Source of the DNA: Luteibacter sp. 9135
GTDB taxonomy: Bacteria > Pseudomonadota > Gammaproteobacteria > Xanthomonadales > Rhodanobacteraceae
Assembly (NCBI RefSeq): GCF_000745005.1
Contig: NZ_JQNB01000001.1
Location: 744,001-808,000, forward strand
Length of the DNA: 64,000 nt
Direction of reading: 5' to 3'
Under the pieces are notes generated by a model. It was given only the letters and a program-made list of their open reading frames with translations, made no database searches and was not told where the DNA came from. Made by a program: the position numbers and the translations under genes. Shown piece by piece: positions 29,336 to 38,604 of the stretch (position 1 is the first letter of the stretch; each line of letters opens with the position of its first letter).

Positions 29336-29491
29336 GCCGGTCGTTCCGATGCGTGACCGCACATGGTACCGCCTGGCGTCGTCGCCGGCAGTCTCGCCGT
29401 CGCTGAGAGTACGGTCGCGTTCCCTTCCCCCGGGCCGGCACCTGATACCATCTCCGGTCTCGTCCGCCTGTCCTTTCCGGCCCGAATCCCG

Positions 29492-31486
29492 ATGCTCAAT
29501 CCGCAACAACACGCGGCCGTCGAGTACTGCGACGGTCCCCTCCTCGTGCTGGCCGGTGCCGGCTCGGGCAAGACGCGCGTCATCACCGAAAAGATCTCGC
29601 ACCTGATCTCGCGCCGCCATCTGGCCGCCGAGAAGATCGCCGCGATCACCTTCACCAACAAGGCGGCGAAGGAAATGCGCGAGCGCGTCGGCAAGCTCAT
29701 TTCCGAGCAGTCGGCCAAGGCGCTCACGGTCTGCACTTTCCACGCGCTCGGCCTGAAGTTCCTGCAGATCGAGCACGACCGCGCGCAGCTGCGTCGCGGG
29801 TTCTCCGTGCTGGACGCCGACGACAGCGCCAACATGATCAAGGAACTCTCGCCCAAGGGCGTGAAGCCGGAAGTGATCCAGGGCATCCGCAATCTGGTGG
29901 GCAAGGCCAAGAACGGCGGCCTGTCCCCGGAGGAAGCCATGGCCTCGGCGCGCAGCCCGCGCGAGATAGAAGCGGCCACCATCTACGACCTATACCAGCA
30001 GCGCCTCGCCGCGTTCAACGCGGTGGACTTCGACGACCTGATCCGGCTGCCGCTGCGCATCCTGGAAACCGACGACGATGCGCGTGCCGTCTGGCAGGAG
30101 CGCCTGCGCTACCTGCTGGTCGACGAATACCAGGACACCAACGACGCGCAGTACCGCCTGCTCAAGGCCATCGCCGGTCCCAAGGCGCGCTTCACCTGCG
30201 TGGGCGACGACGACCAGAGCATCTACGCCTGGCGCGGCGCGAACCCCGAGAACATCGACCAGCTCGGGCGCGACTTCACCAACCTGCGCGTGATCAAGCT
30301 GGAGCAGAACTACCGCTGCGCCAAGCGCATCCTGCGTGCGGCCAACCATCTGATCGCCAACAACCCGCACGTGCACGAGAAGCGCCTGTGGAGCGATCAT
30401 GCCGAAGGCCCGCCCATCCGCGTGCTGGAATGCAAGGACAACGACCACGAAGCAGAACGCATCGCTTCCATCGCGGCCAGCCTGCACGAGAAGTACAAGG
30501 AAAAAGGCATTCGCTGGGATGACTTCTGCATCCTGTACCGGGGCAACTTCCAGGCACGTGTGATCGAGAAGGCGCTGCGTCTCGCCCGCGTGCCGTATCA
30601 CCTCAGCGGCGCCCTTTCGTTCCTCGATCGCGCGGAAGTGAAGGACATCCTCTGCTACCTGCGGCTGCTGACCAACCCGACCGACGATGCCGCCTTCCTG
30701 CGCGTGGTCAACGTACCCAAGCGCGAGATCGGCGCCACGTCACTGGAAAAACTCGGGCAGATGGCGCAGTCCCGCAACGCATCCTTGCTGGATGCCGCAC
30801 GCAGCGACAGCGCACTGAAAACCATCGCGCCGCGCGCCGCCTCGGCGCTGGCCGGTTTCGCGCGATTGATGGACGAACTGCGCAGCCATGCCGTGCATGA
30901 GAGCGCCGCCGACCTGGTCAACACCGTGATCGAGAAAACCGGTTACGGCGCGCAGATCGCGGCGTCCACCACCGACGAGGTGCTGCGCGAGCGCCGCCTG
31001 GGCAACCTGCGCGAACTGGTCGACTGGTTCCGCGCCATGGGCCGCGACGGCGGCCGCACCGGCGACATCGCCGCCCAGCTCGCCCTGCTCAGTCACGCCG
31101 ACCGCGACGATCCCGGCAACGCACTGCGCATGATGACCCTGCACTCGGCGAAGGGGCTGGAGTTCCGTTTCGTCTTCATCGTCGGCTGCGAAGACGGCAC
31201 GCTGCCACACGAAGGTGCCATCGACGAAGGCCGCCTCGACGAGGAGCGCCGCCTGATGTACGTCGGCATCACGCGCGCCAAGGAGATGCTGACCCTGTCC
31301 TTCTCCGCCCGCTCGCGCAAGTACGGCGAGGTGCTTTCGAACGACCCCAGCCGCTTCCTCGAGGAACTGCCGCAGGACGACCTGCATTGGGACGGCAAGG
31401 ACCCGGACGCCGACGCCGAGGTGAAGAAGGAAGCCGCCGACACCCACATTGCCCGCATCCGCGCGATGCTGGCGGGCGGTGGCTGA
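29492..31486 (+). CDS. rep: ATP-dependent DNA helicase Rep (UvrD/Rep, SF1A)
   Basis: A 664-residue 3'-5' helicase that helps replication forks pass protein blocks. Motif [10 protein letters not shown], motif Ia [16 protein letters not shown], motif [10 protein letters not shown], motif [17 protein letters not shown], motif IV LEQNYRC, motif [12 protein letters not shown] and motif [13 protein letters not shown] are all present. Length and spacing fit Rep (about 670 residues) better than UvrD (about 720). The ATG at 29492 ([12 protein letters not shown]) is the family start. It is divergent from tdk. Confidence 0.95.
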   Translation: MLNPQQHAAVEYCDGPLLVLAGAGSGKTRVITEKISHLISRRHLAAEKIAAITFTNKAAKEMRERVGKLISEQSAKALTVCTFHALGLKFLQIEHDRAQLRRGFSVLDADDSANMIKELSPKGVKPEVIQGIRNLVGKAKNGGLSPEEAMASARSPREIEAATIYDLYQQRLAAFNAVDFDDLIRLPLRILETDDDARAVWQERLRYLLVDEYQDTNDAQYRLLKAIAGPKARFTCVGDDDQSIYAWRGANPENIDQLGRDFTNLRVIKLEQNYRCAKRILRAANHLIANNPHVHEKRLWSDHAEGPPIRVLECKDNDHEAERIASIAASLHEKYKEKGIRWDDFCILYRGNFQARVIEKALRLARVPYHLSGALSFLDRAEVKDILCYLRLLTNPTDDAAFLRVVNVPKREIGATSLEKLGQMAQSRNASLLDAARSDSALKTIAPRAASALAGFARLMDELRSHAVHESAADLVNTVIEKTGYGAQIAASTTDEVLRERRLGNLRELVDWFRAMGRDGGRTGDIAAQLALLSHADRDDPGNALRMMTLHSAKGLEFRFVFIVGCEDGTLPHEGAIDEGRLDEERRLMYVGITRAKEMLTLSFSARSRKYGEVLSNDPSRFLEELPQDDLHWDGKDPDADAEVKKEAADTHIARIRAMLAGGG

Positions 31487-31490
31487 TGCC

Positions 31491-32510
31491 TCAGATAAGC
31501 CCTTCCGATTCCAGCTCGCTCTTCAGGTACGCGTAGTAGATCGGCGCCGCCACCAGTCCGGCGATGCCGAACGCCGCCTCGAACACCAGCATCGCGATCA
31601 GCAGTTCCCACGTGCGCGCACGGATCTGCCCGCCGACGATCTTCGCGTTGAGGAAGTATTCCAGCTTGTGCACCACGACCAGGAATACCAGCGCCGCCAC
31701 GCCGACCCACAACGCGACGGACAACCCCGCCACCACGATCAGCACGTTGGAAATGAGGTTGCCCGCCACCGGCAGCAGGCCCACCACGAAGGTCACGATC
31801 ACCAGCGTCTTCGCCAGTGGCACGTGCACGCCCAAGAGCGGAAGCGCCACCAGCAGGAACAGCGCCGCCAGCGTCGTGTTGATCGCCGATATCTTCAGTT
31901 GGGCGAAGATGATGTTGTGAAACGCGTCGGCGAGGCGCATCGAGCGGGTCGACAGCTCGAATGCGAGCGGCTTGGCCGGCCGACCGCCCGCCCCGTGCGA
32001 CACGGCGACGATGGCACCCAGCACCAGGCCGATCAGGATATGCGCCGTCACCCGGGCAGCCGTGGTGCCGACCAGCTTCAGGTCGCCCGCGTGCTCGTGG
32101 GCCCAGCCCATGCCCTGGGTTCGGAAGTCGTTGAGGCTGTCGGGCAGGCGCGAGGTCAGCCACGCAGGCAGTTGCTCGTGCGCCTTGTCCAGCAGCGGCA
32201 CCAGCTTTGCATCCCACAGTTGCTGTGGATCGCCGACGTCGCGGCGATAGAAGCTCAGGGCCGCAAAGACCAGCAGCACGATGGCGCCCACCACGATTAC
32301 CGTGACCACGCCCACCGCGATGAGGCGGGCCCGTTCACCCGGGATGACGCGCCGGATCAGCGGGGTCAGCGCCTCGACCACCTCGTAGACCAGCAGCCCC
32401 GCCAGCAGCGCGGAGACGAGGTGCAACATCAGCACACCCCACAGCGCCAGCGCCGCGAGGATATAGGTGGCCACGCGGATGGCGCGGGAAGATCCGGGCG
32501 TGCTGATCAT
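31491..32510 (-). CDS. AI-2E family transporter, copy 1
   Basis: A 339-residue membrane protein of the AI-2E (YdiK/PerM/TqsA) family, with about seven or eight hydrophobic helices and a central soluble loop (about 105-175). The family signature region is the stretch LLGVHVPLAKTLVIVTFVVG, then LLPVAGNLISN and HKLEYFLNAKIVG. Relatives are linked to autoinducer-2 export, Na+(Li+)/H+ exchange or general secondary transport; substrate unknown. It follows an equally long paralogue with 47 bp between them, a tandem duplication. The start at 32510 (MISTPGSSRAIRV) aligns with the paralogue's start. Confidence 0.82.
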   Translation of the reverse strand: MISTPGSSRAIRVATYILAALALWGVLMLHLVSALLAGLLVYEVVEALTPLIRRVIPGERARLIAVGVVTVIVVGAIVLLVFAALSFYRRDVGDPQQLWDAKLVPLLDKAHEQLPAWLTSRLPDSLNDFRTQGMGWAHEHAGDLKLVGTTAARVTAHILIGLVLGAIVAVSHGAGGRPAKPLAFELSTRSMRLADAFHNIIFAQLKISAINTTLAALFLLVALPLLGVHVPLAKTLVIVTFVVGLLPVAGNLISNVLIVVAGLSVALWVGVAALVFLVVVHKLEYFLNAKIVGGQIRARTWELLIAMLVFEAAFGIAGLVAAPIYYAYLKSELESEGLI

Positions 32511-32557
32511 GTCGGGTTCCTTGAATGGCGGCGATTCCAGCATCACGACGATGAACG

Positions 32558-33577
32558 TCAGATCAAACGCGCGGCCTCGAGTTCAGACTTGAGGTAGGCG
32601 TAGAAAATCGGCGCCGCGACCACTCCCGGCAGCCCGAACGCCGCCTCGAACATCAGCATGGCCACCAGCAGCTCCCAGGCGCGGGCCCGGATCTGCACGC
32701 CGACGATGCGCGCGTTGAGGAAGTATTCCAGCTTGTGGATCACGACCAGGAACACCAGCGCGCCCAGGCCCACGTAAAGCGAGACGGACAACCCGACGAT
32801 GGTGATGGCCGTGTTGGACATAAGATTGCCGATCACGGGCAGCAGCCCCACGAGGAACGTCACGACGATCAGCGTCTTGGTCAGCGGCAGGTGCACGCCG
32901 AACAGGGGCAGGATGCCTAGCAGGTAGATCGCCGTGAACACGGTATTGACCATCGAGATCTTGATCTGGGCGAAGACGATGTTGTGGAACGCGTCGGCGA
33001 GCCGCGCGCTACGCAGTGACATCTCGGCGGCGAACGGCCCCACCTGATGGCTGGGCCGCGTGCGGCTGAGGGCGACGATGGCGCCGAGGATCAGGCCGAT
33101 GAGGATATGCACCAGCACGCGCGCAGCCTCCTTGCCTGCCAGTTGCAGCGCCACCGCGTGCGAGCGGGCCCAGTCCATCGCCGTGTAACGGAGCGCCTCG
33201 ACGCTGTCGGGCAGGCGATCGACGATGGCGGGGGGCAGCTGCTGCCGCGCACGCTCCACCAGCGGCATAAGGCGGTCCTGCCACAACTCCTGCGGATTGC
33301 CGATCTCGTTGCGGAAGTAGCTGATGCCGCCCAGGATCAGCAAGGTCAGCAGACCGACCACCACGATCCCGATCACCGCCACGGCCAGCACGCGTGCGCG
33401 GTCGTTCGGCAGGCGGCGCCCCATCAGGGGCGCCGTGGAGACCACCATCTCATAGACGAGCAGGCCAGCGAGCAGGGCCGGAAGCAGGCGCAGCCACAGG
33501 ATCAGCAGCAAGCCGCTACCCGCGGCGACATAGCTGGCGATGCGCACGGCGCGGGTCCGTGAGGGCGAAGCGTCCAT
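32558..33577 (-). CDS. AI-2E family transporter, copy 2
   Basis: A 339-residue paralogue of the next gene downstream, of identical length. It has the matching blocks LFGVHLPLTKTLIVVTFLVG, LLPVIGNLMSN, HKLEYFLNARIVG and a near-identical C-terminus (APIFYAYLKSELE). It is the upstream member of the pair and probably heads a two-gene operon. The two copies have diverged mostly in the soluble central loop, so they could form a hetero-oligomer or differ in substrate. Confidence 0.82.
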   Translation of the reverse strand: MDASPSRTRAVRIASYVAAGSGLLLILWLRLLPALLAGLLVYEMVVSTAPLMGRRLPNDRARVLAVAVIGIVVVGLLTLLILGGISYFRNEIGNPQELWQDRLMPLVERARQQLPPAIVDRLPDSVEALRYTAMDWARSHAVALQLAGKEAARVLVHILIGLILGAIVALSRTRPSHQVGPFAAEMSLRSARLADAFHNIVFAQIKISMVNTVFTAIYLLGILPLFGVHLPLTKTLIVVTFLVGLLPVIGNLMSNTAITIVGLSVSLYVGLGALVFLVVIHKLEYFLNARIVGVQIRARAWELLVAMLMFEAAFGLPGVVAAPIFYAYLKSELEAARLI

Positions 33578-33722
33578 GGACGATCTCGTCGTGGGTAAGG
33601 CCGCAGTCTGTCAGTACGTGGGGCGGCAGCGCCAGAGGCATGCCCCCGTCGTCAGGCTGTCGTAAACTGCGCGCAGAATCGCCGCCCCTCGGGTGCCGAT
33701 ACCCGATCGACAAGGGGTTTCC

Positions 33723-34646
33723 ATGATGAAGTTCGCTCCGGTCGCCCTTGCGGCCGTCCTCGCCCTGACCACGGGCGGTTGCGCCCATGCGCCGCGGGCT
33801 GCCGCCCCGGCGACTCCAGCAGGGGCCCCTACTGCCGCGGCAACGCTCCCGGCACCTGCCTCGGGCGCCGGTGCCGACGACAACCTCAACGCGGTGGCCT
33901 GGTCGCAGCGCGCCGACGAGCACGACCTGATCTACCTGCAGACCTTCCGCGAGGCGCAGGAGAAAATCCTCAAGGCGAAGCAAGACCCCACGTGGGACGC
34001 GTTACCGAAGGACGACCGCGCCGCGCACCCCTCGCTGAAGGGCCTCAAGCCGGCCGTGATCCTCGATATCGACGAGACCGTGCTCGACAACTCGCCTTAC
34101 CAGGCGCGGCTGGTGCGTTCCGGCGGCGAATACAACGAGGCGGAGTGGGCGGCCTGGTGCAAGGAAGCGGCAGCCCGGCCGCTGCCCGGTGCCCTGGCCT
34201 TCACCCGCTTTGCCGCGGACCACGGCATCGCCGTGTTCTACATTTCCAACCGGGCCCGTGACCTCGACGAAGCCACGCTGGCCAACCTGCGCAGCGCCGG
34301 TTTCCCCGTCGCCGGCAAGGAATCCTTCCTCGGCCTGGGCACGGTCGTCGACGGTTGCGAGCAGGCAGGCAGCGAGAAGAGCTGCCGGCGGCAGCGGATC
34401 GGCGCCCACCACCGGGTGCTGATGCAGTTCGGCGACCAGCTGGGCGATTTCACCAGCATCCCCGGAAACACGCGCGAGGGCCGCAGTCGTGCCATGGCGC
34501 CTTACACGGCGTGGATCGGCGAACGCTGGTTCGTCCTGCCCAACCCCACGTACGGTTCGTGGGAGCCGGCGCTGTTCGACAATGATTTCGAGCTGTCGCG
34601 GCCGGAACGGCGCCAGAAGAAACTGGACGCACTACGCATCAATTAA
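33723..34646 (+). CDS. HAD-superfamily acid phosphatase / 5'-nucleotidase lipoprotein (e(P4)-like)
   Basis: A 307-residue outer-membrane or periplasmic lipoprotein. A signal peptide ends at the lipobox-like TTGGC with Cys20 as the likely acylation site. An alanine/proline-rich linker (about 23-50) leads to a class B/C acid-phosphatase domain with DIDETVLDNS at 115-124, the nucleophile aspartates of the DDDD family. FYISNRARDLDEATLANLRS and LMQFGDQLGDF supply the later motifs. Relatives dephosphorylate nucleoside monophosphates such as NMN for uptake. The ATG at 33723 follows an AAGGGG ribosome-binding site; an adjacent ATG at 33726 is possible. Confidence 0.88.
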   Translation: MMKFAPVALAAVLALTTGGCAHAPRAAAPATPAGAPTAAATLPAPASGAGADDNLNAVAWSQRADEHDLIYLQTFREAQEKILKAKQDPTWDALPKDDRAAHPSLKGLKPAVILDIDETVLDNSPYQARLVRSGGEYNEAEWAAWCKEAAARPLPGALAFTRFAADHGIAVFYISNRARDLDEATLANLRSAGFPVAGKESFLGLGTVVDGCEQAGSEKSCRRQRIGAHHRVLMQFGDQLGDFTSIPGNTREGRSRAMAPYTAWIGERWFVLPNPTYGSWEPALFDNDFELSRPERRQKKLDALRIN

Positions 34647-34677
34647 ATCAATAGCTTAGATGACTCTAGATGATGTA

Positions 34678-34706
34678 TTGCTTTAACAATGTCATCCAAC
34701 TATCAT
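34678..34706 (+). promoter_or_regulatory. sigma70-type promoter for a candidate small RNA
   Basis: TTGCTT and TATCAT are separated by 17 bp within a markedly AT-rich island. The promoter sits in an imperfect dyad (GATGA...GATGA...ATTG mirrored by CAAT...TCATC...TCATC), which suggests a bound regulator. Transcription is predicted to start near 34713. Confidence 0.6.
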
Positions 34707-34712
34707 CCCCGT

Positions 34713-34814
34713 CGCCGAAACCCGTGGCGCTTCAAAGCAAGGCGGGCAAGGCCATTTCCCTTACCGGCTTCGGGCTGGATAACCCCGTGAGACGATGAGT
34801 CTCCGGGGTTTTTT
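34713..34814 (+). ncRNA. candidate small RNA of about 100 nt (or attenuated leader)
   Basis: Between the acid-phosphatase and lipoprotein genes, a good promoter is followed about 70 nt later by a strong intrinsic terminator, with no open reading frame of note between them. The transcript can fold into several hairpins, including CGCC...GGCG near 34714-34730 and a UUCG-capped CCGGC...GCTGG near 34764-34779. I could not match it to a family I know, including 4.5S, 6S, tmRNA or common riboswitches. Because the lipoprotein starts 45 bp further on, it could instead be a terminating leader. Confidence 0.5.
34781..34814 (+). terminator. intrinsic terminator
   Basis: The stem AACCCCG/CGGGGTT stacks on GAGAC/GTCTC with a single-base bulge and a GATGA loop, followed by a run of T residues. 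This is a strong rho-independent terminator ending the candidate small RNA and possibly the acid-phosphatase mRNA. Confidence 0.85.
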
Positions 34815-34859
34815 CTTGTACGCTCCCCGTCCCCGCCGTGCCGAGACGTCGAAGCCCCC

Positions 34860-35830
34860 ATGCGCCGCTCCCTCCTGCTGGTACCGGTCCTCCTGGCCCT
34901 GCTCGTGTCCGTCGCCGCCTGCGACAAGAAAAAGGCGGAAACGCCGGGCACGCCGGGCGGCGGTTCGCCGGAGGACGCCACACGCGCTTCGCTGGAGCTG
35001 ATCCGCGACGGCAAGTTCGACATGTTCTGGCGCCATGCCCTGCCCCCGGCCGATTTCGCCAATCTGCGCGCGGACTGGCCGCGCCGCAACGAGGCCGAGG
35101 CACCGATGGACCCGGCCGATCGCGCCAAGTTCGAGGCGGGCGTGAAACGCCTGACCGAGCCGGATGCCGAGAAGAAACTGTTCGCCGACCTGCGGCCCAC
35201 GCTGCTGCGCTTCGATCGCGACTACAAGGACCAGATGCCGCTGATCGCGGGTGTTGGCCAATCGATGGCGCTCACCGCGATCGACCAGGCCAAGGACCTT
35301 ACCGTGCCGCAGAAACGGCAGCTGCGCGAGGCGGTGAACATCGTCGCCCCCTGGACGCAGACCGTCGCCTGGGGCGACCAGGGGCACGCCCGGGAGGCGA
35401 TCGGCATCCTCGTGGATACCGCACGCAAGGCGGGCCTCTCCACCCCCGACGCCCTGCACACGATGAACTTCGAGCAATCCATGGCCACGTGGTCCACGGG
35501 GTGGCTCGGCTTCAAGCGCCTGCTGGCGGTCTACGGCCTGTCCGTGGACAAGAGCTTCGACTCGGTGAGCATCGATACGCTGGAAAACAACGGCGGTTCG
35601 GCGCACGTGAAAATCACCTATACCCTTCTCGACAAGCCGATCCAGACCGACGCAACCCTGGTGCTGCTCGACGGCCGCTGGTACGACAGCGACCTGCTTC
35701 AACGCGTTCGCGACGACCATGCACGCCTTGCCCAGCCCGCCCCGGCCACGAGCGCGCCCGCGCCGGCGGCCACCGCCGCCACGCCCGGCAAGCCCCCGGC
35801 GCACCCGTCGCAGCCGCCCGGGCGCGCTGA
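34860..35830 (+). CDS. putative lipoprotein of unknown function; reading frame lacks a stop at its expected end
   Basis: The protein starts MRRSLLLVPVLLALLVSVAA, with a lipobox VAAC and a charged mature start DKKKAETPG. A helical domain of about 290 residues follows, with WRHALPPADFANLR, YKDQMPLIAGVG and a final beta-rich VKITYTLLDKP...WYDSDLLQRV. It ends in a low-complexity Ala/Pro tail. The true frame meets no stop there and stays open to 38387, overlapping plsB out of frame for about 2.5 kb. A TGA at 35828-35830 in a neighbouring frame, just before plsB, is the likely natural end, so a one-base shift in the GC-rich tail is suspected. The end given here is that TGA and is inferred. Confidence 0.6.
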
Positions 35831-35847
35831 GGCCGTACAATCGCCGC

Positions 35848-38463
35848 ATGTCCGAAATCCCGATGAGTGCGGTTCCGCACGTCCATGTCGCCCGTTCACC
35901 CTGGTGGTTCAAGCTGCTGGGGCGTGTCCTCGAACCCTGGGTCCGGATCAAGCGCGATCCGGCCGAGCCGACCACCCTGCTCAGGAGCGGCGCGGCGGTC
36001 TGCTATGCCATCGAGCGCGACGGCACGTCGGATGCCCTGATCCTCGAGCGCGCCTGCCGCGAGGCCGGCTTGCCCAGCCCGATGCAGCTGCTCGAGCTGC
36101 CTGGCCGTCGGCGCCGGTCCGTGTTCTCACTGAGCCGCCGGCACGGCTGGCTGTTCGGGCGCACGGACGCCAGGGGCCCGAAGGAACCGCTCGGCCAGCT
36201 GATCCGCGCGATCGAGGACGATCCCACGCGCGACATCCAGGTGGTGCCGGTGTCGATCTACGTCGGCCGCGCACCGGCCCGCGAAAGCGGCTGGTTCAGC
36301 GTGTTGTTCGCGGAAAACTGGCTGGTGGTGGGCCGCTTCCGCCGGATGCTGGCGCTGTTGCTCAACGGTCGCGATACCGTGGTCCATTTCTCCACGCCGG
36401 TCTCGTTGCGCGATGTCATGGGCGAATCGCACAGCCTCACGCCCGAGCGGCTGACCCGCAAGATCGCCCGCGTGCTGCGCACCCACTTCCGTCGCGTTCG
36501 CGCCGCGGTGATCGGACCCGACCTTTCCCATCGCCGCACCGTGGTCGATGCCGTGCTCACCACCGAGCCGGTCCGCGACGCCATCGCCGCCACCGCCAGC
36601 AAGGAAAACATCACGCTGGCCAAGGCGCAGCGTCGCGCGCGCGATTTCGCGCTGGAGATCTCGGCGGATTACTCGCATCCCGTGGTGCGCTCGTCCTCGT
36701 TCCTGCTGTCCAACTTCTGGAACAAGCTGTACGACGGCATCGCGATGCACCATTTCGACAAGGCGCGTGCCGCGGCTCCCGGCCACGAAGTGATCTACGT
36801 GCCCTGCCACCGCAGCCACACCGATTACCTGCTGCTGTCCTACCAGCTGCATCACTCGGGCGTGGTGCCGCCGCACATCGCCGCCGGCGTCAACCTCAAC
36901 CTGCCGGTGGTGGGTCCGATCCTGCGCCGCGGCGGTGCGTTCTTCCTGCGCCGCAGTTTCAAGGGCAACGCGCTTTACTCCGTGGTGTTCAACGAATACC
37001 TCGCGCAGCTGGTGGACCGCGGCGTGCCGCTGGAATATTTCATCGAGGGCGGCCGCTCGCGCACGGGGCGCCTGCTCGCGCCACGCGCCGGCATGCTGGT
37101 GATGACGCTGCGCGCGTTCCTGCGTGCGCCGCGCCGCCCCGTGCTGTTCCAGCCGGTGTACATCGGCTACGAGAAACTGATGGAAGGCAAGTCCTACATC
37201 GGCGAACTGTCGGGCAAGCCGAAGGAGAAGGAATCCCTGCTCGGCCTGATCCGCGGCCTGAAGGTGCTGCGCCAGCGCTACGGCCACGTGACGCTGAACT
37301 TCGGCGAGCCGATCGCACTCACGCCGATGCTCGATGCCGTCGCCCCCGACTGGCGCGCGACCACCGCGGACGCCGATACCCGACCGGACTGGATGAACAG
37401 CGTGGTCGACGATCTTGCCGACCGCATCCAGATCAACATCAACCGCGCCGCAGACGTCAACCCGATCAACCTGCTGGCGCTTGTGGTGCTGGCCACGCCG
37501 AAGCACGCGATGGCGGAAAACGACCTGTTGGCCCAGCTCGAACTGACGAAGTCGATGTTCGTCGAACTGCCTTACTCGGATCGGGTCACCATCACGCCGA
37601 TGAACCCGCAAAGCATCGTCGCCTATGGCGAGCAGATGGGCTGGATTCGTCGGGTGCGCCATCCGCTGGGCGACGTGCTCGTCACGGACGGCGAACAGGC
37701 GGTGTTGCTGTCCTACTTCCGCAACAACGTGCTGCACCTCAACGCGGCGGCGGCGTGGGTGGCGGCGTGCTTCCTCAACAACCGCCGCATGTCGCGCTCG
37801 TCCGTCATCCGGCTGGGCCGGGTCATCTACCCGTTCATCCAGGGCGAACTGTTCCTGCCCTGGGACCAGGACGGCTTTGCGGCACAGTTGCAGGACACCA
37901 TCGAGTTCTTCGTCCGCCGGGGCCTGCTCGAGTCCAGCGCCGATGGTCGCGTGCTCGAGCGCGGACCGGGCCAGGACGACGGCGCGTACCAGCTCCGCGT
38001 CATCGCACGAAGCATGCTGCAGGCCTTCGAGCGGTATTACATCGCCATCGCCGCGCTGGTGAAGAACGGCCCGCACACCATGAGTTCCGGCGAGCTGGAA
38101 ACCGCGTGCACGCTCACGGCCCAGCGACTGGGCCTGCTCAACGAGCTGTCGGCACCGGAGTTCTTCGACAAGGCGCTGTTCCGCGGCTTCATCCAGAAAC
38201 TGCGCGAGGTGAAGATCGTCTGGACGGACAAGGCGGGCAAGCTGGATTTCAGCGACGCCCTGGAGGACATGGTGCGCGATGCACGCGTCATCCTCGCGCG
38301 CGAGGTGCGTCACTCGATTCTGAAGATCACCCCCGGCGGCGACAACGATCGCGACCTGGACGCGCGGCCGCCCGCCGATCCTGGTGAAACCACCGCCGAG
38401 TCGCTGCATGAGCGCCATGTGGCCAACGAGGAAATACGTCATCGGGAGCATCCGGGCGTGTAA
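35848..38463 (+). CDS. plsB: glycerol-3-phosphate 1-O-acyltransferase PlsB
   Basis: An 871-residue inner-membrane enzyme making lysophosphatidic acid from glycerol 3-phosphate and acyl-ACP/CoA, the first step of phospholipid synthesis. The catalytic HX4D motif is HRSHTD at 321-326, preceded by VPCHRSH context. The later blocks GGAFFLRRSFKGN, YFIEGGRSRTGR and VLFQPVYIGYE are the other acyltransferase motifs. The ATG at 35848 (MSEIPMSAVPH) is chosen because the upstream in-frame sequence is Arg/Pro low-complexity. Length fits proteobacterial PlsB (800-880 residues). Its substrate comes from GpsA, also in this window. Confidence 0.95.
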   Translation: MSEIPMSAVPHVHVARSPWWFKLLGRVLEPWVRIKRDPAEPTTLLRSGAAVCYAIERDGTSDALILERACREAGLPSPMQLLELPGRRRRSVFSLSRRHGWLFGRTDARGPKEPLGQLIRAIEDDPTRDIQVVPVSIYVGRAPARESGWFSVLFAENWLVVGRFRRMLALLLNGRDTVVHFSTPVSLRDVMGESHSLTPERLTRKIARVLRTHFRRVRAAVIGPDLSHRRTVVDAVLTTEPVRDAIAATASKENITLAKAQRRARDFALEISADYSHPVVRSSSFLLSNFWNKLYDGIAMHHFDKARAAAPGHEVIYVPCHRSHTDYLLLSYQLHHSGVVPPHIAAGVNLNLPVVGPILRRGGAFFLRRSFKGNALYSVVFNEYLAQLVDRGVPLEYFIEGGRSRTGRLLAPRAGMLVMTLRAFLRAPRRPVLFQPVYIGYEKLMEGKSYIGELSGKPKEKESLLGLIRGLKVLRQRYGHVTLNFGEPIALTPMLDAVAPDWRATTADADTRPDWMNSVVDDLADRIQININRAADVNPINLLALVVLATPKHAMAENDLLAQLELTKSMFVELPYSDRVTITPMNPQSIVAYGEQMGWIRRVRHPLGDVLVTDGEQAVLLSYFRNNVLHLNAAAAWVAACFLNNRRMSRSSVIRLGRVIYPFIQGELFLPWDQDGFAAQLQDTIEFFVRRGLLESSADGRVLERGPGQDDGAYQLRVIARSMLQAFERYYIAIAALVKNGPHTMSSGELETACTLTAQRLGLLNELSAPEFFDKALFRGFIQKLREVKIVWTDKAGKLDFSDALEDMVRDARVILAREVRHSILKITPGGDNDRDLDARPPADPGETTAESLHERHVANEEIRHREHPGV

Positions 38464-38540
38464 GGCCGGGCGGTGACGACGTCGACGCGCCGCCCACGCC
38501 GCTGCCTTGGATCACCCGACACGGCACGCGCCTGGCCGGG

Positions 38541-38571
38541 GACAGACACGCGCGGGCCACGCACCTAACCT
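38541..38571 (+). promoter_or_regulatory. paralogue-specific upstream element, copy A
   Basis: GACAGAC, 18 bp, then TAACCT, with TAACCT starting 39 bp before the ATG of the first large paralogue. The same two boxes precede all three paralogues, and I noticed them before no other gene here. They may be promoter hexamers or a regulator site. The ribosome-binding site is AAAGGA. Confidence 0.5.
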
Positions 38572-38604
38572 TTGCGACGGACTTTCCCAAGCAAAGGATG
38601 CAGC

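Noticed and set aside
34713..34814. 4.5S, 6S or tmRNA identity for the candidate RNA
   Set aside because: It is too short for 6S or tmRNA and lacks the GGAAGGAAGCAGCC-type core of 4.5S RNA.
36127..38451. 774-codon open frame antisense to plsB
   Set aside because: PlsB motifs on the plus strand cover the region fully; the antisense product is His/Arg/Gln-rich low-complexity, typical of shadow frames.
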